A stretch of 64,000 bases of DNA from Streptomyces sp. 6-11-2 (lineage in GTDB: Bacteria > Actinomycetota > Actinomycetes > Streptomycetales > Streptomycetaceae), in the NCBI RefSeq assembly GCF_006540305.1, contig NZ_BJOR01000001.1:6696001-6760000 (forward strand), written 5' to 3'. Shown here one piece after another: positions 1 through 7,465 of this stretch. Below the pieces are notes generated by a model that saw only the letters and a program-made list of their open reading frames with translations, did not search any database and was not told where the DNA came from. The stretch's first letter is position 1, and each line of letters begins with the position of its first letter. The position numbers and the translations under genes are program-made.

Positions 1-297
1 GCCGCCACGATCGCCGCCGCCGTCGTCGTGCCGACCGCTCACGGTGCCATCAACGTCGGCGGCGGATCGAACGCATCGCTGCTGGACGTGATCAACATCG
101 CCACCAGCCTCACCGGCCGCGACATCCAGCTCCACCAGGACCACGCGCGCAACGGTGACGTCCTCCTCACCCGCGCCGACCCCAGCCGCGCCCGAGAAGT
201 CCTCGGCTGGCAGCCGCGAGTCGACCTCCACAGCGGACTGCGCGCCCACATGCAGGCGCTGGCTGCCCAGGTTCCGGACTACAGCCGGGCCGCGTAG
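1..297 (+). CDS. NAD-dependent epimerase/dehydratase, C-terminal part (gene starts upstream of the window)
   Basis: The reading frame is open from the first base and stops at 297, so only the last 98 residues are visible. They hold GAINVGGGSNASLLDVI followed by RADPSRAREVLGWQPRVDL. This is the C-terminal signature of extended short-chain dehydrogenases that act on nucleotide sugars (GalE/RmlB-like), where the D-x-S/T-x-A-x-x-x-L-G-W-x-P motif closes the substrate domain. The Rossmann half and catalytic YxxxK are outside the window. It is followed 31 bp later by the AdoHcy-hydrolase-like gene and probably begins or continues an operon with the NUDIX and KdsB-like genes. The exact sugar substrate cannot be told. 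Confidence 0.8.
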   Translation, partial: AATIAAAVVVPTAHGAINVGGGSNASLLDVINIATSLTGRDIQLHQDHARNGDVLLTRADPSRAREVLGWQPRVDLHSGLRAHMQALAAQVPDYSRAA

Positions 298-328
298 CCC
301 TACGCCTCGGAGCCCGAGAGGAGTGGTA

Positions 329-1450
329 ATGGAAACTCCCGAGCGAGCGCGACTGGACGCCTTCTTCCGGCAGATCACCGCGCAGTTCCCCGCTGGCGAG
401 ACGATCACGACGCTGGTCATCACGCACCTGCTCCCGGAAAGACCAGCGTTCCTGCGCGCCATGACCGCGGTGTCCACGGTCGGCGCCGTACTGCCCAAGC
501 CCCGGTCGATCCACCAGTTGACCCTCGACGCCGTCCGCCGTGCCCTGCCGGTCCACGACCTGACCCGGGAGCGGTTCACCGACGAGACACAGGCCCTGGA
601 CTACCTGGAGGACACGGCCGGCGGCCAGGACGTCGTCCTGGTGGACATCGGTGGGTACTTCGCGGCGAGCCTCGACACCCTCGTGAGCAAGTTCTCCGGC
701 CGCATCCTCGGCGTCGTCGAGGACACCGAGAACGGTCACCAACGCTACGCGGCCCTCGACTCCCTACCGTGCCCGGTCGTGTCCGTGGCCCGTTCCCCGC
801 TCAAGGACTGCGAGGACCACCTCGTCGGCCGGTCGATCGTGTTCTCCACCGACGCCCTCGTCCGCGCCCGCGGGGACATCCTGACCAGCCGCAACGCCTG
901 CGTCATCGGCTTCGGCAAGATCGGCCGCGCCATCGCCCAGACCCTGCGCGCCCAAGACCTGCGCGTCACGGTGTACGACAGCGATCCGGTCAAGCGGGTG
1001 CAGGCGCACTCCCTCGGCTTCCGCACCAGCGCGTCCACCACCGAGGCCGTCCGCGACGCGGAACTCGTCCTGTGCGCCACCGGCAATCACGCCCTGCGGC
1101 ATGAGGACTTCGCCGCCCTACGGAACGGCGCGTACCTCGGATCGGTGACCTCTTCCGAGGACGAACTCGAACTCAGCAGCCTTCACGACCTGTACGAACG
1201 CATCTCAGTCGGCACCCAGTTGACGCGATACGAGGTCACCGGCCACTACTTCTACGTACTCGCCGACGGCGGTGCCGTCAACTTCGTGCACGGCGCCGCC
1301 GTCGGCGCGTACATCCACCTCGTCCAGGCCGAGATACTCGCCGCCACCGCCGCACTCAGCCACGCCCGCTTCCCGCCCGGACTGCACGAGATGCCGGCGG
1401 CCGACCGCGACACCATCGCCAGAACCTGGCTCCGCCACTTCGAAAGGTGA
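329..1450 (+). CDS. S-adenosylhomocysteine-hydrolase-like NAD-binding protein
   Basis: This is a 373-residue protein from an ATG at 329, chosen because an AGAGGAG site (316-322) sits six bases upstream. An in-frame GTG at 323 is too close to that site, and the longer open frame upstream overlaps the epimerase. The middle holds a dinucleotide fold (GFGKIGRAIAQTL, then VYDSDPVKR) as in the NAD domain of AdoHcy hydrolase. VLCATGNHAL and NGAYLGSVTSSEDEL resemble the segment after it. It is clearly shorter than genuine SAHH (about 430-490 aa), and the N-terminal substrate residues of that enzyme are not recognisable, so the family fold is secure but the reaction is not. The stop overlaps the NUDIX start (GTGA), which implies translational coupling. 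Confidence 0.7.
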   Translation: METPERARLDAFFRQITAQFPAGETITTLVITHLLPERPAFLRAMTAVSTVGAVLPKPRSIHQLTLDAVRRALPVHDLTRERFTDETQALDYLEDTAGGQDVVLVDIGGYFAASLDTLVSKFSGRILGVVEDTENGHQRYAALDSLPCPVVSVARSPLKDCEDHLVGRSIVFSTDALVRARGDILTSRNACVIGFGKIGRAIAQTLRAQDLRVTVYDSDPVKRVQAHSLGFRTSASTTEAVRDAELVLCATGNHALRHEDFAALRNGAYLGSVTSSEDELELSSLHDLYERISVGTQLTRYEVTGHYFYVLADGGAVNFVHGAAVGAYIHLVQAEILAATAALSHARFPPGLHEMPAADRDTIARTWLRHFER

Positions 1451-2007
1451 CTCCGGTGCCTCCCTCCACCGACCACGTCCGCTCTGTCACCGAGGCTTAC
1501 CTCGCCCGCCACCCGGACGAACGTGAGTCCCTCACCCTGCTGTTCGCCGCACTCGCCGGCACGGACCACCCCACCAGCCGCAAGACCTTCCCCGCCCATG
1601 TGACCTGCAGCGCCATCCTCATCAACGGCGAACGGCTCGTGCTGCACATCGCGCACAAGGCATCCGGGAAACTGCTGGCGCCCGGCGGGCACAACGAACC
1701 TGCTGACCGGAACCTGCGCGACGCCGCCCTGCGTGAACTGCACGAGGAGGCCGGCATCCCGCCCAGCGCCGTCGTCCCCCTCGTCGGCTACGAGGACGTC
1801 CCCCTCGACATCGACGTGCACACCATCGAGGCAAACCCGTCGAAGAACGAGCCCGCCCACCACCACGTGGACTTCCGCTGGGCCTTCCACCTCGGTGCAG
1901 AACACGCGGTGACGCTTCAAGAAGAGGAGGTCGACGGCTACGAGTGGCGGCCGTTCGCAAGCGCTGCTTCACCCACCGTCCGCGCCAAGCTCGCCCTGCT
2001 CACCTGA
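1447..2007 (+). CDS. NUDIX hydrolase
   Basis: A 186-residue protein starts at a GTG that overlaps the previous stop by four bases. Residues around 77-101 (GGHNEPADRN, then REL, then HEEAGI) fit the Nudix box G-x5-E-x7-R-E-U-x-E-E-x-G-U, with the REL and HEEAG Glu residues available for Mg binding. NUDIX enzymes cleave nucleoside diphosphates linked to another moiety. Next to an epimerase and a CMP-sugar-type cytidylyltransferase, a nucleotide-sugar or phosphoribosyl-type substrate is plausible, but the substrate is not readable from sequence. The protein has no signal peptide and should be cytoplasmic. It is followed 34 bp later by the cytidylyltransferase. Confidence 0.85.
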   Translation: MTPVPPSTDHVRSVTEAYLARHPDERESLTLLFAALAGTDHPTSRKTFPAHVTCSAILINGERLVLHIAHKASGKLLAPGGHNEPADRNLRDAALRELHEEAGIPPSAVVPLVGYEDVPLDIDVHTIEANPSKNEPAHHHVDFRWAFHLGAEHAVTLQEEEVDGYEWRPFASAASPTVRAKLALLT

Positions 2008-2041
2008 ACTGCCCACTCCACCCCGACCCCAGGAGGACGCC

Positions 2042-2983
2042 GTGGCCGCCACCACAGCCCAACCGACCGGCGCCAAACCGCGCCGGCACATCGCCGTCAT
2101 ACCCTGCCGATGGGGTGCTTCGCGTTTCCCCGGCAAACCACTGGCTGTCCTCGGCGACAAGCCGCTGTTCTGGCACGTCCACCAGCGCTGCCTGGAGGCG
2201 AAACGTCTCGACGGAGCCATCGTTGCGACCGATGACGAGCGCATCGAAGCAGCGTGCCGACAACTGGGCATCGAGTGCATACGCACCGGGGAGCACCTCA
2301 CCGGCACCGATCGCGTCGCGGAGGTCGCCGAGCGCCTGCCGGCGGAGGCGTACATCAACGTCCAGGGCGACGAGCCGTTCATCTCGCCGACCGCCATCGA
2401 CGACGTCTCCGAGGCCCTGGAGTACACGCCGCCGGGCACTCTCGCCGTGAATGCGTACACCGAGCTGGTCGACGTCGGTGCCGTCCTGGACCACAACGTC
2501 GTCAAGGTCGTCGTCACGGCCCGCGGCGAGGCCCTGATGTTCTCGCGCCAGCCCATCCCCTACCCGAGGGGCGACCGCCCGAAGTACCTCCGCCAACTGG
2601 GCCTCTACGGCTTCACCGGCTCAGCTCTCCAACGCTTCCGCCAGCTCCAGCAGGGGCCCCTGGAGCGAGCCGAAGGAGTGGAGATGCTGCGCTTCGTCGA
2701 ACACGGCCACGCCGTGCACATGGTTCCTGTCCTGGACGACGGTGTAGCGGTGGACACCCCGGAGGATCTGGCGCGAGCCGAGCGCCTCCTCGATCAGTAC
2801 GACGGAGCGGTCAGTACGCGTGGGACCGCAGGGCGTTCTGCACGGTGTGACGGAAGCACCTCACCCGCGACTCGTGACCAATCTCTGGAAAGCCCCCGCT
2901 CTCACTCCCAGCGAACAGCAGCTCCTGGGCCAGGGCTTCGGCGTAGTCGGACGGTGTCCGGTTCGTGCTGCTCTGGCTGCTGA
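2042..2983 (+). CDS. KdsB-like CMP-sugar synthetase (3-deoxy-manno-octulosonate cytidylyltransferase family), altered C terminus
   Basis: A GTG start at 2042 follows AGGAGGAC. The protein opens with HIAVIPCRWGASRFPGKPL, the nucleotide-binding signature of CMP-Kdo synthetase. It continues with VATDDERI, a TGTDRVAE segment, YINVQGDEPFI (metal and CTP site) and VDTPEDLARAE near residue 240, where KdsB proteins normally end. The last 55-60 residues are low-complexity Ser/Arg/Thr-rich and overlap a sequence shared with the 7.4-kb region. They look like run-on translation into foreign DNA rather than a real domain. Lipopolysaccharide Kdo is absent in Streptomyces, so this copy most likely activates a different octulosonate-like or other acid sugar for a glycan or natural product. 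It ends the short sugar operon, and whether its product is fully active is uncertain. Confidence 0.75.
   Translation: MAATTAQPTGAKPRRHIAVIPCRWGASRFPGKPLAVLGDKPLFWHVHQRCLEAKRLDGAIVATDDERIEAACRQLGIECIRTGEHLTGTDRVAEVAERLPAEAYINVQGDEPFISPTAIDDVSEALEYTPPGTLAVNAYTELVDVGAVLDHNVVKVVVTARGEALMFSRQPIPYPRGDRPKYLRQLGLYGFTGSALQRFRQLQQGPLERAEGVEMLRFVEHGHAVHMVPVLDDGVAVDTPEDLARAERLLDQYDGAVSTRGTAGRSARCDGSTSPATRDQSLESPRSHSQRTAAPGPGLRRSRTVSGSCCSGC
2930..2948 (-). repeat. 19-bp sequence shared (inverted) with 7447-7465
   Basis: The minus strand here reads gactacgccgaagccctgg, identical to plus-strand 7447-7465, within a longer and weaker match of roughly 85 bp on the upstream side. The copy at 7.4 kb ends exactly where the ISAzo13-type element begins. 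The copy here lies inside the abnormal 3' tail of the KdsB-like gene, just left of the ISAs1-type transposase. Both are probably remnants of the same short gene or non-coding element; its identity is unknown. Confidence 0.6.
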
Positions 2984-3061
2984 GCTGGCTCCGCGAACGT
3001 GACAGGCACGGGTTTCCAAGATCATGGAGTTCTCTACGCCCCGTGATCCCAGTGGAAGACC

Positions 3062-3986
3062 GTGCCTGCCGACGAACCATCGCCGATCCTGCCTGTCCTT
3101 GACCAGCTCCGCGAGCACCCCCAGCTTGTACCCGAGGAGGTTTTGGGCCTGCTGGAGCGGCTGGCCGAGGTCCCAGACCCGCGGGATCCGCGCGGCGTGC
3201 GCCACGCCTTGGCCGTGGTGCTCGCGCTGACCGCCTGCGCGGTGCTGGCTGGCGCGACGTCGTTACTGGCGGTCGGCGAATGGATCGCCGACGCGCCGGC
3301 CCACGTGCTGGAACACCTCGGGGTTCGCCCCGATCCACTGCTGCCGCGCCGCCTTGTGCCCTCGGAGCCCGCGGTACGTCGGCTGCTTGCTCGCGTTGAC
3401 GGCGATGCGTTGGACCGGGCGGTCGGCCGCTGGCTGGCCGACCGCCGCCCTGATACAACCCCGAGTGCCGGACTTCGGGGCCTGGCCGTGGATGGCAAGA
3501 GCTTGCGGGGCGCGGCCAAGGCCCAGGGCCGGAAGATCCACCTGCTCGCCGCACTGGAACACACCACCAGCTTGGTCCTGGCGCAACTGGATGTCGGCGA
3601 GAAGACGAACGAGATCACCCGCTTCGAGCCCCTGCTGGATGCGATCGCCGACCTGGCCGGCGTGGTCGCCACCGTCAACGATCTGCTCTTCCCCGCAGCC
3701 CGCCAGGCCATCCAGGTCAGGCGGCGCCGCACCGACCGCAAGACCGGCAAGACCACCGTCAAGACGGTGTACGCGGTCACCAGCCTTACCGCTGAACAGG
3801 CCGACCCCGCCCAACTCGCCCGACTGATCCGCGGCCACTGGCAGGTCGAGGCCCTGCATCACGTCCGCGACACCACCTTCGCCGAGGACGCCTCCCAGCT
3901 ACGGACCGGCAACGCACCCCGTGCGATGGCCACCTGGCGCAACCTCGCCATCGGCGCCCTGAAACTGGCCGGGACCACCAACATTG
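3062..3986 (+). pseudogene. ISAs1-family transposase, 5' part; disrupted and internally deleted
   Basis: The frame opens with an H-repeat-type N terminus ([19 protein letters not shown]) and [11 protein letters not shown], the first catalytic Asp region of ISAs1 transposases. It resumes with [20 protein letters not shown], the final catalytic Glu region. Between them, [18 protein letters not shown] joins directly what is normally separated by about 80-90 residues that include the second Asp, so the catalytic core is deleted. At 3986 the gene is cut by a 2110-bp element. Its last codons reappear at 6102-6241, and removing the element plus one CATTG copy restores the frame GTTNIAADLRRNARDPRRPL. 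This copy cannot transpose. The open frame 3062-4003 ends with a few residues read from the inserted element. Confidence 0.85.
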
Positions 3987-4102
3987 AAGCTCCGCCATCT
4001 TGAAGTGGCTGGTCAGCGGGGTGGCGTGTCCTCGTTTCGGGGTGCTCGTGCTGGTCGTGGGCGGCAGTCTGTGTTGTAGATCGTCCGGCGGGGTGGTTTT
4101 GC
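3987..4102 (+). repeat. Left 116-bp terminal inverted repeat
   Basis: This is inverted relative to 5981-6096 with roughly 88 % identity by eye. The first 30 outer bases differ at one position, and a fully conserved run centres on tcggggtgctcgtgctggtc. It lies 62 bp before the VOC gene start. Such long ends suggest several transposase binding sites or a promoter inside the repeat. Confidence 0.85.
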
Positions 4103-4164
4103 CGATGAGTTCACCGTCCTCGAACGGTCTATCCAGCGACACGACCGTTCTCGACAGGAGTGCC

Positions 4165-4533
4165 ATGTCCACCATCCAGCCAGTGATCGTGACTGCCGAC
4201 CAGGACGTTCTGCTCGGCTTCTATACGAAATTGTTCGGCGCTGAGGAGATCTTCCGGGTACCGGCGGAAGGCCCGGCCTTCTACCTCGGCTTGCGCATCG
4301 GCGACAGCGACCTCGGGCTGGTGGCCAAGGCGAACCCGGGGACCGGGGCGGCGCCGCGGATCCTGCTCAGCATCGGTGTCGACGATGTCGACGAGACGCT
4401 CGGCCGGGTGGCGGCGCTGGGCGGCTCGGTCCGCGGCGGCCCCAACGACATGCCGTGGGGACAGCGCGTCGCCCACATCCAGGATCCCGACGGCAACCCG
4501 GTGAACCTCACTCAGCCGATCCCGGCCCGGTGA
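4165..4533 (+). CDS. VOC-family (glyoxalase/PhnB-like) protein
   Basis: The start is the ATG at 4165 behind ACAGGAG. A longer open frame exists but begins inside the terminal repeat. The 122-residue protein has the VOC pattern: an opening strand (IQPVIVTADQDVLLGFYTKLFGAEE) and a second betaalphabetabetabeta module with ISIGVDDVDETLGRVAALGG. It ends with MPWGQRVAHIQDPDGNPVNLTQ, which carries the conserved DPDGN turn. VOC proteins include metal-dependent lyases and dioxygenases, and drug-sequestering resistance proteins. Carriage on a mobile element makes a protective or resistance role attractive, but no substrate can be assigned. It is a passenger gene of the 3987-6096 element. Confidence 0.8.
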   Translation: MSTIQPVIVTADQDVLLGFYTKLFGAEEIFRVPAEGPAFYLGLRIGDSDLGLVAKANPGTGAAPRILLSIGVDDVDETLGRVAALGGSVRGGPNDMPWGQRVAHIQDPDGNPVNLTQPIPAR

Positions 4534-4560
4534 CGCTGTTCCGGGGGATGTGCTGATCGT

Positions 4561-5457
4561 GGGCTAACTGCGGTAGAGATCAATTGTCGGTAGTGGCCTC
4601 GATGTTCGTCAGGACGAGCAGCGCGTGAAGCAGGTGGGTGGCGCGGGCGGGGTCGGTGCGGAGCTTGGTGAGGATCCTCCAGTTCTTCAGGTGGGCGAAG
4701 CCGTGCTCGACGGGGGCGCGTCCGGCGGCGAGGACTCGGTTGGCTTCCTTCTCGGCGGGGGTGAGCTTGCGGGCGCGGGTGGCTTTGAAGCCGGTGACGA
4801 CCACGGGGTCGTCCGGTTCGTCGTCCAGGCCGAGGAAGCCGAGGTCGGCCAGGGCGCCGAGGCCGACGGTGCGCAGGTGGGCGAGGATGTGGTCGCGGCG
4901 GGCGGCGGTGATGTCGTGGGTGCGGCCGGGGCGGGCGGCGGAGATCCAGATCAGGCGGCCCTTGTCGTCGGTGAGGGCGAGGACGTGCAGGCCGTGGCGG
5001 TGGTGTTTGCCAGAGCAGTTCGGTCGGTTCGCCTTCCCGGTACGGCGCTGGGTGGGGATGAGGGTGCCGTCGATCAGGACGACCTCACCGCCCCGTTTGG
5101 CGATCTTCTTCAGGGTGCGGTCCAGCCGCGGCGCCCGGGCGGCCAGCAGGGCGATCAGCTCGTCGCGTCAGCGCCGGATGGTGGTGGCGGAGACGTCGTT
5201 GCGACCGGCCATGTCGGCCAGGCGCTGGTCGTGCCGCAGCACGGCCAGGACGATCACCGCGATCTTCCCCGGTGGCAGCGCCCGCCACCGGGACCGTATC
5301 GCCTTCAGATGGCGTCGCAGCAGGTCGGCGAGGTGGTTGACGGTGTGCGTGGACAGCGGCAGGCGGCACTGGTAGACCAGGGACACGGTGTCCCCGGCAT
5401 GGTCGTTGGTTTTCGTCACACAATCCCAACGGCCGCCGGAGGCATCGCAGTTACGCT
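4561..5457. mobile_element. Degenerate IS5-family insertion nested in the larger element
   Basis: The transposase pseudogene is flanked by imperfect inverted ends: gggctaactgcggtag at 4561 and, on the other strand from about 5457, gagcgtaactgcgatgc. They share the core TAACTGCG. No target duplication could be fixed, so the boundaries are approximate. It separates the VOC gene from the winged-helix gene and is the third level of nesting at this site. Confidence 0.55.
4580..5419 (-). pseudogene. IS5-family DDE transposase with an internal stop
   Basis: The frame starts MTKTNDHAGDTVSLVYQCRL (start 5419) and has a helix-turn-helix region ending DVSATTIRR. It meets TGA at 5167-5169, where related proteins have Trp (RRWRDELI). 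It then continues in the same frame to 4580 with IDGTLIPTQRR, a Ser-Gly-Lys-His-His segment, ALTDDKGRLIWISAARPGRTHD and VEHGFAHLKNWRILTKLR, the DDE-endonuclease landmarks of the IS5/IS1647-like group. A single TGG-to-TGA change explains the break, so inactivation looks recent. The length without the stop, about 280 residues, is normal. Confidence 0.8.
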
Positions 5458-5479
5458 CCTGGCCGCTCCACTTGCCCGG

Positions 5480-5935
5480 TCACGGGCGGGCGGTGAACTT
5501 TCCGTCGGGCCGTTTGTGCAGCCAGCCGCGGTCGGCCAGCTTCGTCAGCTTCCCGCGCAGCGGTTCCAGCTTGCCCCGCACCCCGGTATCGAGCCCCAGA
5601 ACCTCGCCGATCTGCCGGGTGGCGACCGGACCGGCGGCCTGTCGCACGGCGGCCAGGATGCGCTGGTACTCCGCCGGCAGCACACCGTCCTCCACACCGG
5701 GCGCGCGGTCTGGGACCAGCCGCACCGCCCGCCCCGCCACCTGGACGATCGGCGACCCGGCCTCCGCGCGCTCGTCGGCGATCTGCTCGGTCATCCGCTG
5801 CAGTACCCGCTCGGCCACGGCGAGTTCGTCCCGCTCGGCCCGCACCTCCGCCAGCTGCTTGGCCAGTTGCTCTTCGAGCCCGTCCAGCTCCGCGCGTCGC
5901 GCGGCGATCCGCTCCAGCACCTCGGGGTCCGTCAT
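5480..5935 (-). CDS. Coiled-coil plus winged-helix protein carried by the element
   Basis: This is a 151-residue protein. Residues 1-60 (ERIAARRAELDGLEEQLAKQ and onward) are a charged heptad-like coiled coil. Residues 85-150 (YQRILAAVRQAAGPVATRQI, a GKLEPLRGKLTKLADRGWL helix pair, then a basic hairpin) have the shape of a winged helix-turn-helix. No named family is recognised. The start codon lies 46 bp inside the right terminal repeat, so its promoter is probably in the repeat. It could regulate the element, or be an accessory protein that helps a transposase supplied in trans. There is no catalytic motif that would make it the transposase itself. Confidence 0.65.
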   Translation of the reverse strand: MTDPEVLERIAARRAELDGLEEQLAKQLAEVRAERDELAVAERVLQRMTEQIADERAEAGSPIVQVAGRAVRLVPDRAPGVEDGVLPAEYQRILAAVRQAAGPVATRQIGEVLGLDTGVRGKLEPLRGKLTKLADRGWLHKRPDGKFTARP

Positions 5936-5980
5936 GCGCCGGATCGTAGGAGCGGCACCGGCGACCGCGGATGGGAATCC

Positions 5981-6096
5981 GCAAAACCGCCCCGCCAGAC
6001 GATCTACCCCGCAGACTGCCGCCCACGACCAGCACGAGCACCCCGAGACGGAGTCACACCAGACCCCTGACCAGCCACTTCAAGATGGCGGGGCTT
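5981..6096 (-). repeat. Right 116-bp terminal inverted repeat
   Basis: Partner of 3987-4102. Its inner end lies just upstream of the winged-helix gene, and its outer end abuts the second CATTG copy at 6097-6101. Confidence 0.85.
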
Positions 6097-6101
6097 CATT
6101 G

Positions 6102-6241
6102 CAGCCGACCTGCGCCGCAACGCCCGCGATCCACGCCGCCCGCTCGCAATCCTCGGCCTCATGAGACGGCAAAACGGGCGTCACGCGGGCACGCCGCAAC
6201 CTGCCGCCTTGGCTATGCCCCCCAATGTCGGTGGTGTCTGA
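6102..6241 (+). pseudogene. ISAs1-family transposase, 3' part
   Basis: In frame with 3062-3986 once the inserted element is removed, this stretch encodes AADLRRNARDPRRPLAILGL, the standard C terminus of ISAs1 transposases. It then runs about 27 residues further (MRRQNGRHAGTP) to a TGA at 6239-6241. Most relatives stop at LGL(T/I), so the extra tail suggests a lost stop codon. The right end of the ISAs1 element could not be located. Confidence 0.8.
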
Positions 6242-6253
6242 TGGGATGCCTGC

Positions 6254-7186
6254 GTGCCAGATCACTACCTGTTTGCCGAGATCAACGTGGAGTGGCCCGA
6301 TCCCACGACCTACGAGGAGATGGCGCGCGCGTGGCTGGATGGGGGCTTTGCCGCGCTGGCAGGCAGCCATCGACAGGCACTGGAGGAGGGACCGAAGCTG
6401 CCTATGGAAGCAATGCGGCGCAGCATGCCATGCGGACCGCCGCACGCTGCCTGGGGCTTCGTCTCGATCGCCCGCCACGACGGGCGGCAGCTGCGCCGTT
6501 CCAGCCGCGTGATCTCGGCGCGAAGCATGTCGTGGTTCCTGCGCCAGTTGGCCGATCCCCCGCGCACCGCGACGATCGGGCTCTCGGTCCTCGACGAACG
6601 CGGCTACCCAGGTAGAAGCCCTCTGCGAATCACGGTCGACCGCCCCGAGGCCCGGGATTGGCCGGAGGCGATCGATTGGGCGGTACTGTCCTGCAGAATT
6701 CCCGAGGGGGACTTGCTCGACCCCACACAGCAGGAGGTAGTGCTCCGCTTCCTGCGCGGCATCAGTGAAGGTATGGACTCGTCCTTCGCAAATATCACCT
6801 ACGACGACGGGCTGGGCAAAACGGGTCTCGAACGCACGCTGGGTCCTCCATGGAAGTTCCCCTACGAGACAATCCCGATGAGCCGTCAGGCACTGCGTGG
6901 ATACGAGTGGTGGACGATCTGCCCAAAGGAACTGGCCGGACCCCTCGGCGGTGCAGGTGCCCTGCGCGCCACCGGCGCGTTCCATGAGGTGGTCCGCCTG
7001 CCGTCGGGCGCGTTGTGGCTACAGGCGACGAAGCACTACCGGGACTACGGCCCCGACGCGTACGCAGCGGTGTTCCACGCGCTGGCCCCGGCCCTCCCTG
7101 CTGGCATACCGAAGCGCTTCGATCGACGTGACGACGAACCGGCAGAGCGCATCGTCTACCTCGACGCGTCAGCCGTCAGACCGTGA
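6254..7186 (+). CDS. Hypothetical protein, possibly an immunity-like (DUF3396-type) protein
   Basis: This is a 310-residue cytoplasmic protein with a GTG start, no signal peptide and no membrane segment. Visible blocks are WLDGGFAALAGSHRQALEEG (residues 27-50) and IGLSVLDERGYPGRSPLRIT (near 100). A strongly patterned C-terminal part has ALRGYEWWTICPKELAGPLG, ALRATGAFHEVVRLPSGALW and LQATKHYRDYG. The RGYxWxTICPxELAxxLGG / LRxTGAFxEV arrangement recalls small Streptomyces proteins of the DUF3396 (type VI immunity-like) group, but this is from memory and not firm. It sits between two IS clusters, and no partner toxin is visible beside it. Confidence 0.55.
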   Translation: MPDHYLFAEINVEWPDPTTYEEMARAWLDGGFAALAGSHRQALEEGPKLPMEAMRRSMPCGPPHAAWGFVSIARHDGRQLRRSSRVISARSMSWFLRQLADPPRTATIGLSVLDERGYPGRSPLRITVDRPEARDWPEAIDWAVLSCRIPEGDLLDPTQQEVVLRFLRGISEGMDSSFANITYDDGLGKTGLERTLGPPWKFPYETIPMSRQALRGYEWWTICPKELAGPLGGAGALRATGAFHEVVRLPSGALWLQATKHYRDYGPDAYAAVFHALAPALPAGIPKRFDRRDDEPAERIVYLDASAVRP

Positions 7187-7465
7187 CGACACACACAGGC
7201 GACCGAACAAAAATGACGTCAGTAACGGCCGGATGCCGTCGCCAGCCAGGCGGCGCCCCCCTCGGGGATGCTGTTCTCAGCCGCGGACACGACACCGTTC
7301 GCTCTGTGGTCCGCCACAAGGGACCTGGACGAACTGCCCGAAGAGCTGTGACACGGTCGCGTCCAGAACGCCTGGACCATGGAAGCCGTGTCTGTCGAGG
7401 TGCCCTGCGGCTGAGCTCGCAGACCATTACGAACCAGACGTCGCGAGACTACGCCGAAGCCCTGG
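7183..7465 (+). other. Target region of the ISAzo13 insertion, gene content unclear
   Basis: About 280 bp between the hypothetical gene and the element, with an open frame but no convincing protein. Its last 19 bases match 2930-2948 on the other strand. Whatever was here resumes at 9216 after the element. The rejoined sequence gives a short frame (DYAEALAVGTSRLSACLASL) that does not resemble a known family. It is probably a remnant of a small gene. Confidence 0.4.

Larger units (their letters stand above)
3987..6096. mobile_element. 2110-bp element with 116-bp terminal inverted repeats, inserted into the ISAs1 transposase gene
   Basis: Both ends begin aagcYccgccatcttgaagt reading inward, and the match continues for 116 bp with about 14 mismatches. 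The element is bracketed by direct copies of CATTG (3982-3986 and 6097-6101), and excision with one copy restores the ISAs1 reading frame. It carries a VOC-family gene, a dead IS5-family copy on the other strand, and a 151-residue coiled-coil/winged-helix protein. If the IS5 copy is a later insertion, the core is only about 1.2 kb and contains no recognisable transposase. It would then be a non-autonomous element carrying passenger genes. Confidence 0.85.

Noticed and set aside
2811-3554. Minus-strand frame with DYAEALAQELLFAGSESGGF as a possible intact gene
   Set aside because: Only its C-terminal part looks protein-like, and the rest is antisense to the ISAs1 transposase. At most it is a gene remnant, so only the shared 19-bp sequence was reported.
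4625-6070. 481-codon open frame on the plus strand across the IS5 relic and winged-helix gene
   Set aside because: Both real frames are on the minus strand with recognisable motifs. This frame is Gly/Val/Asp-rich without domain.
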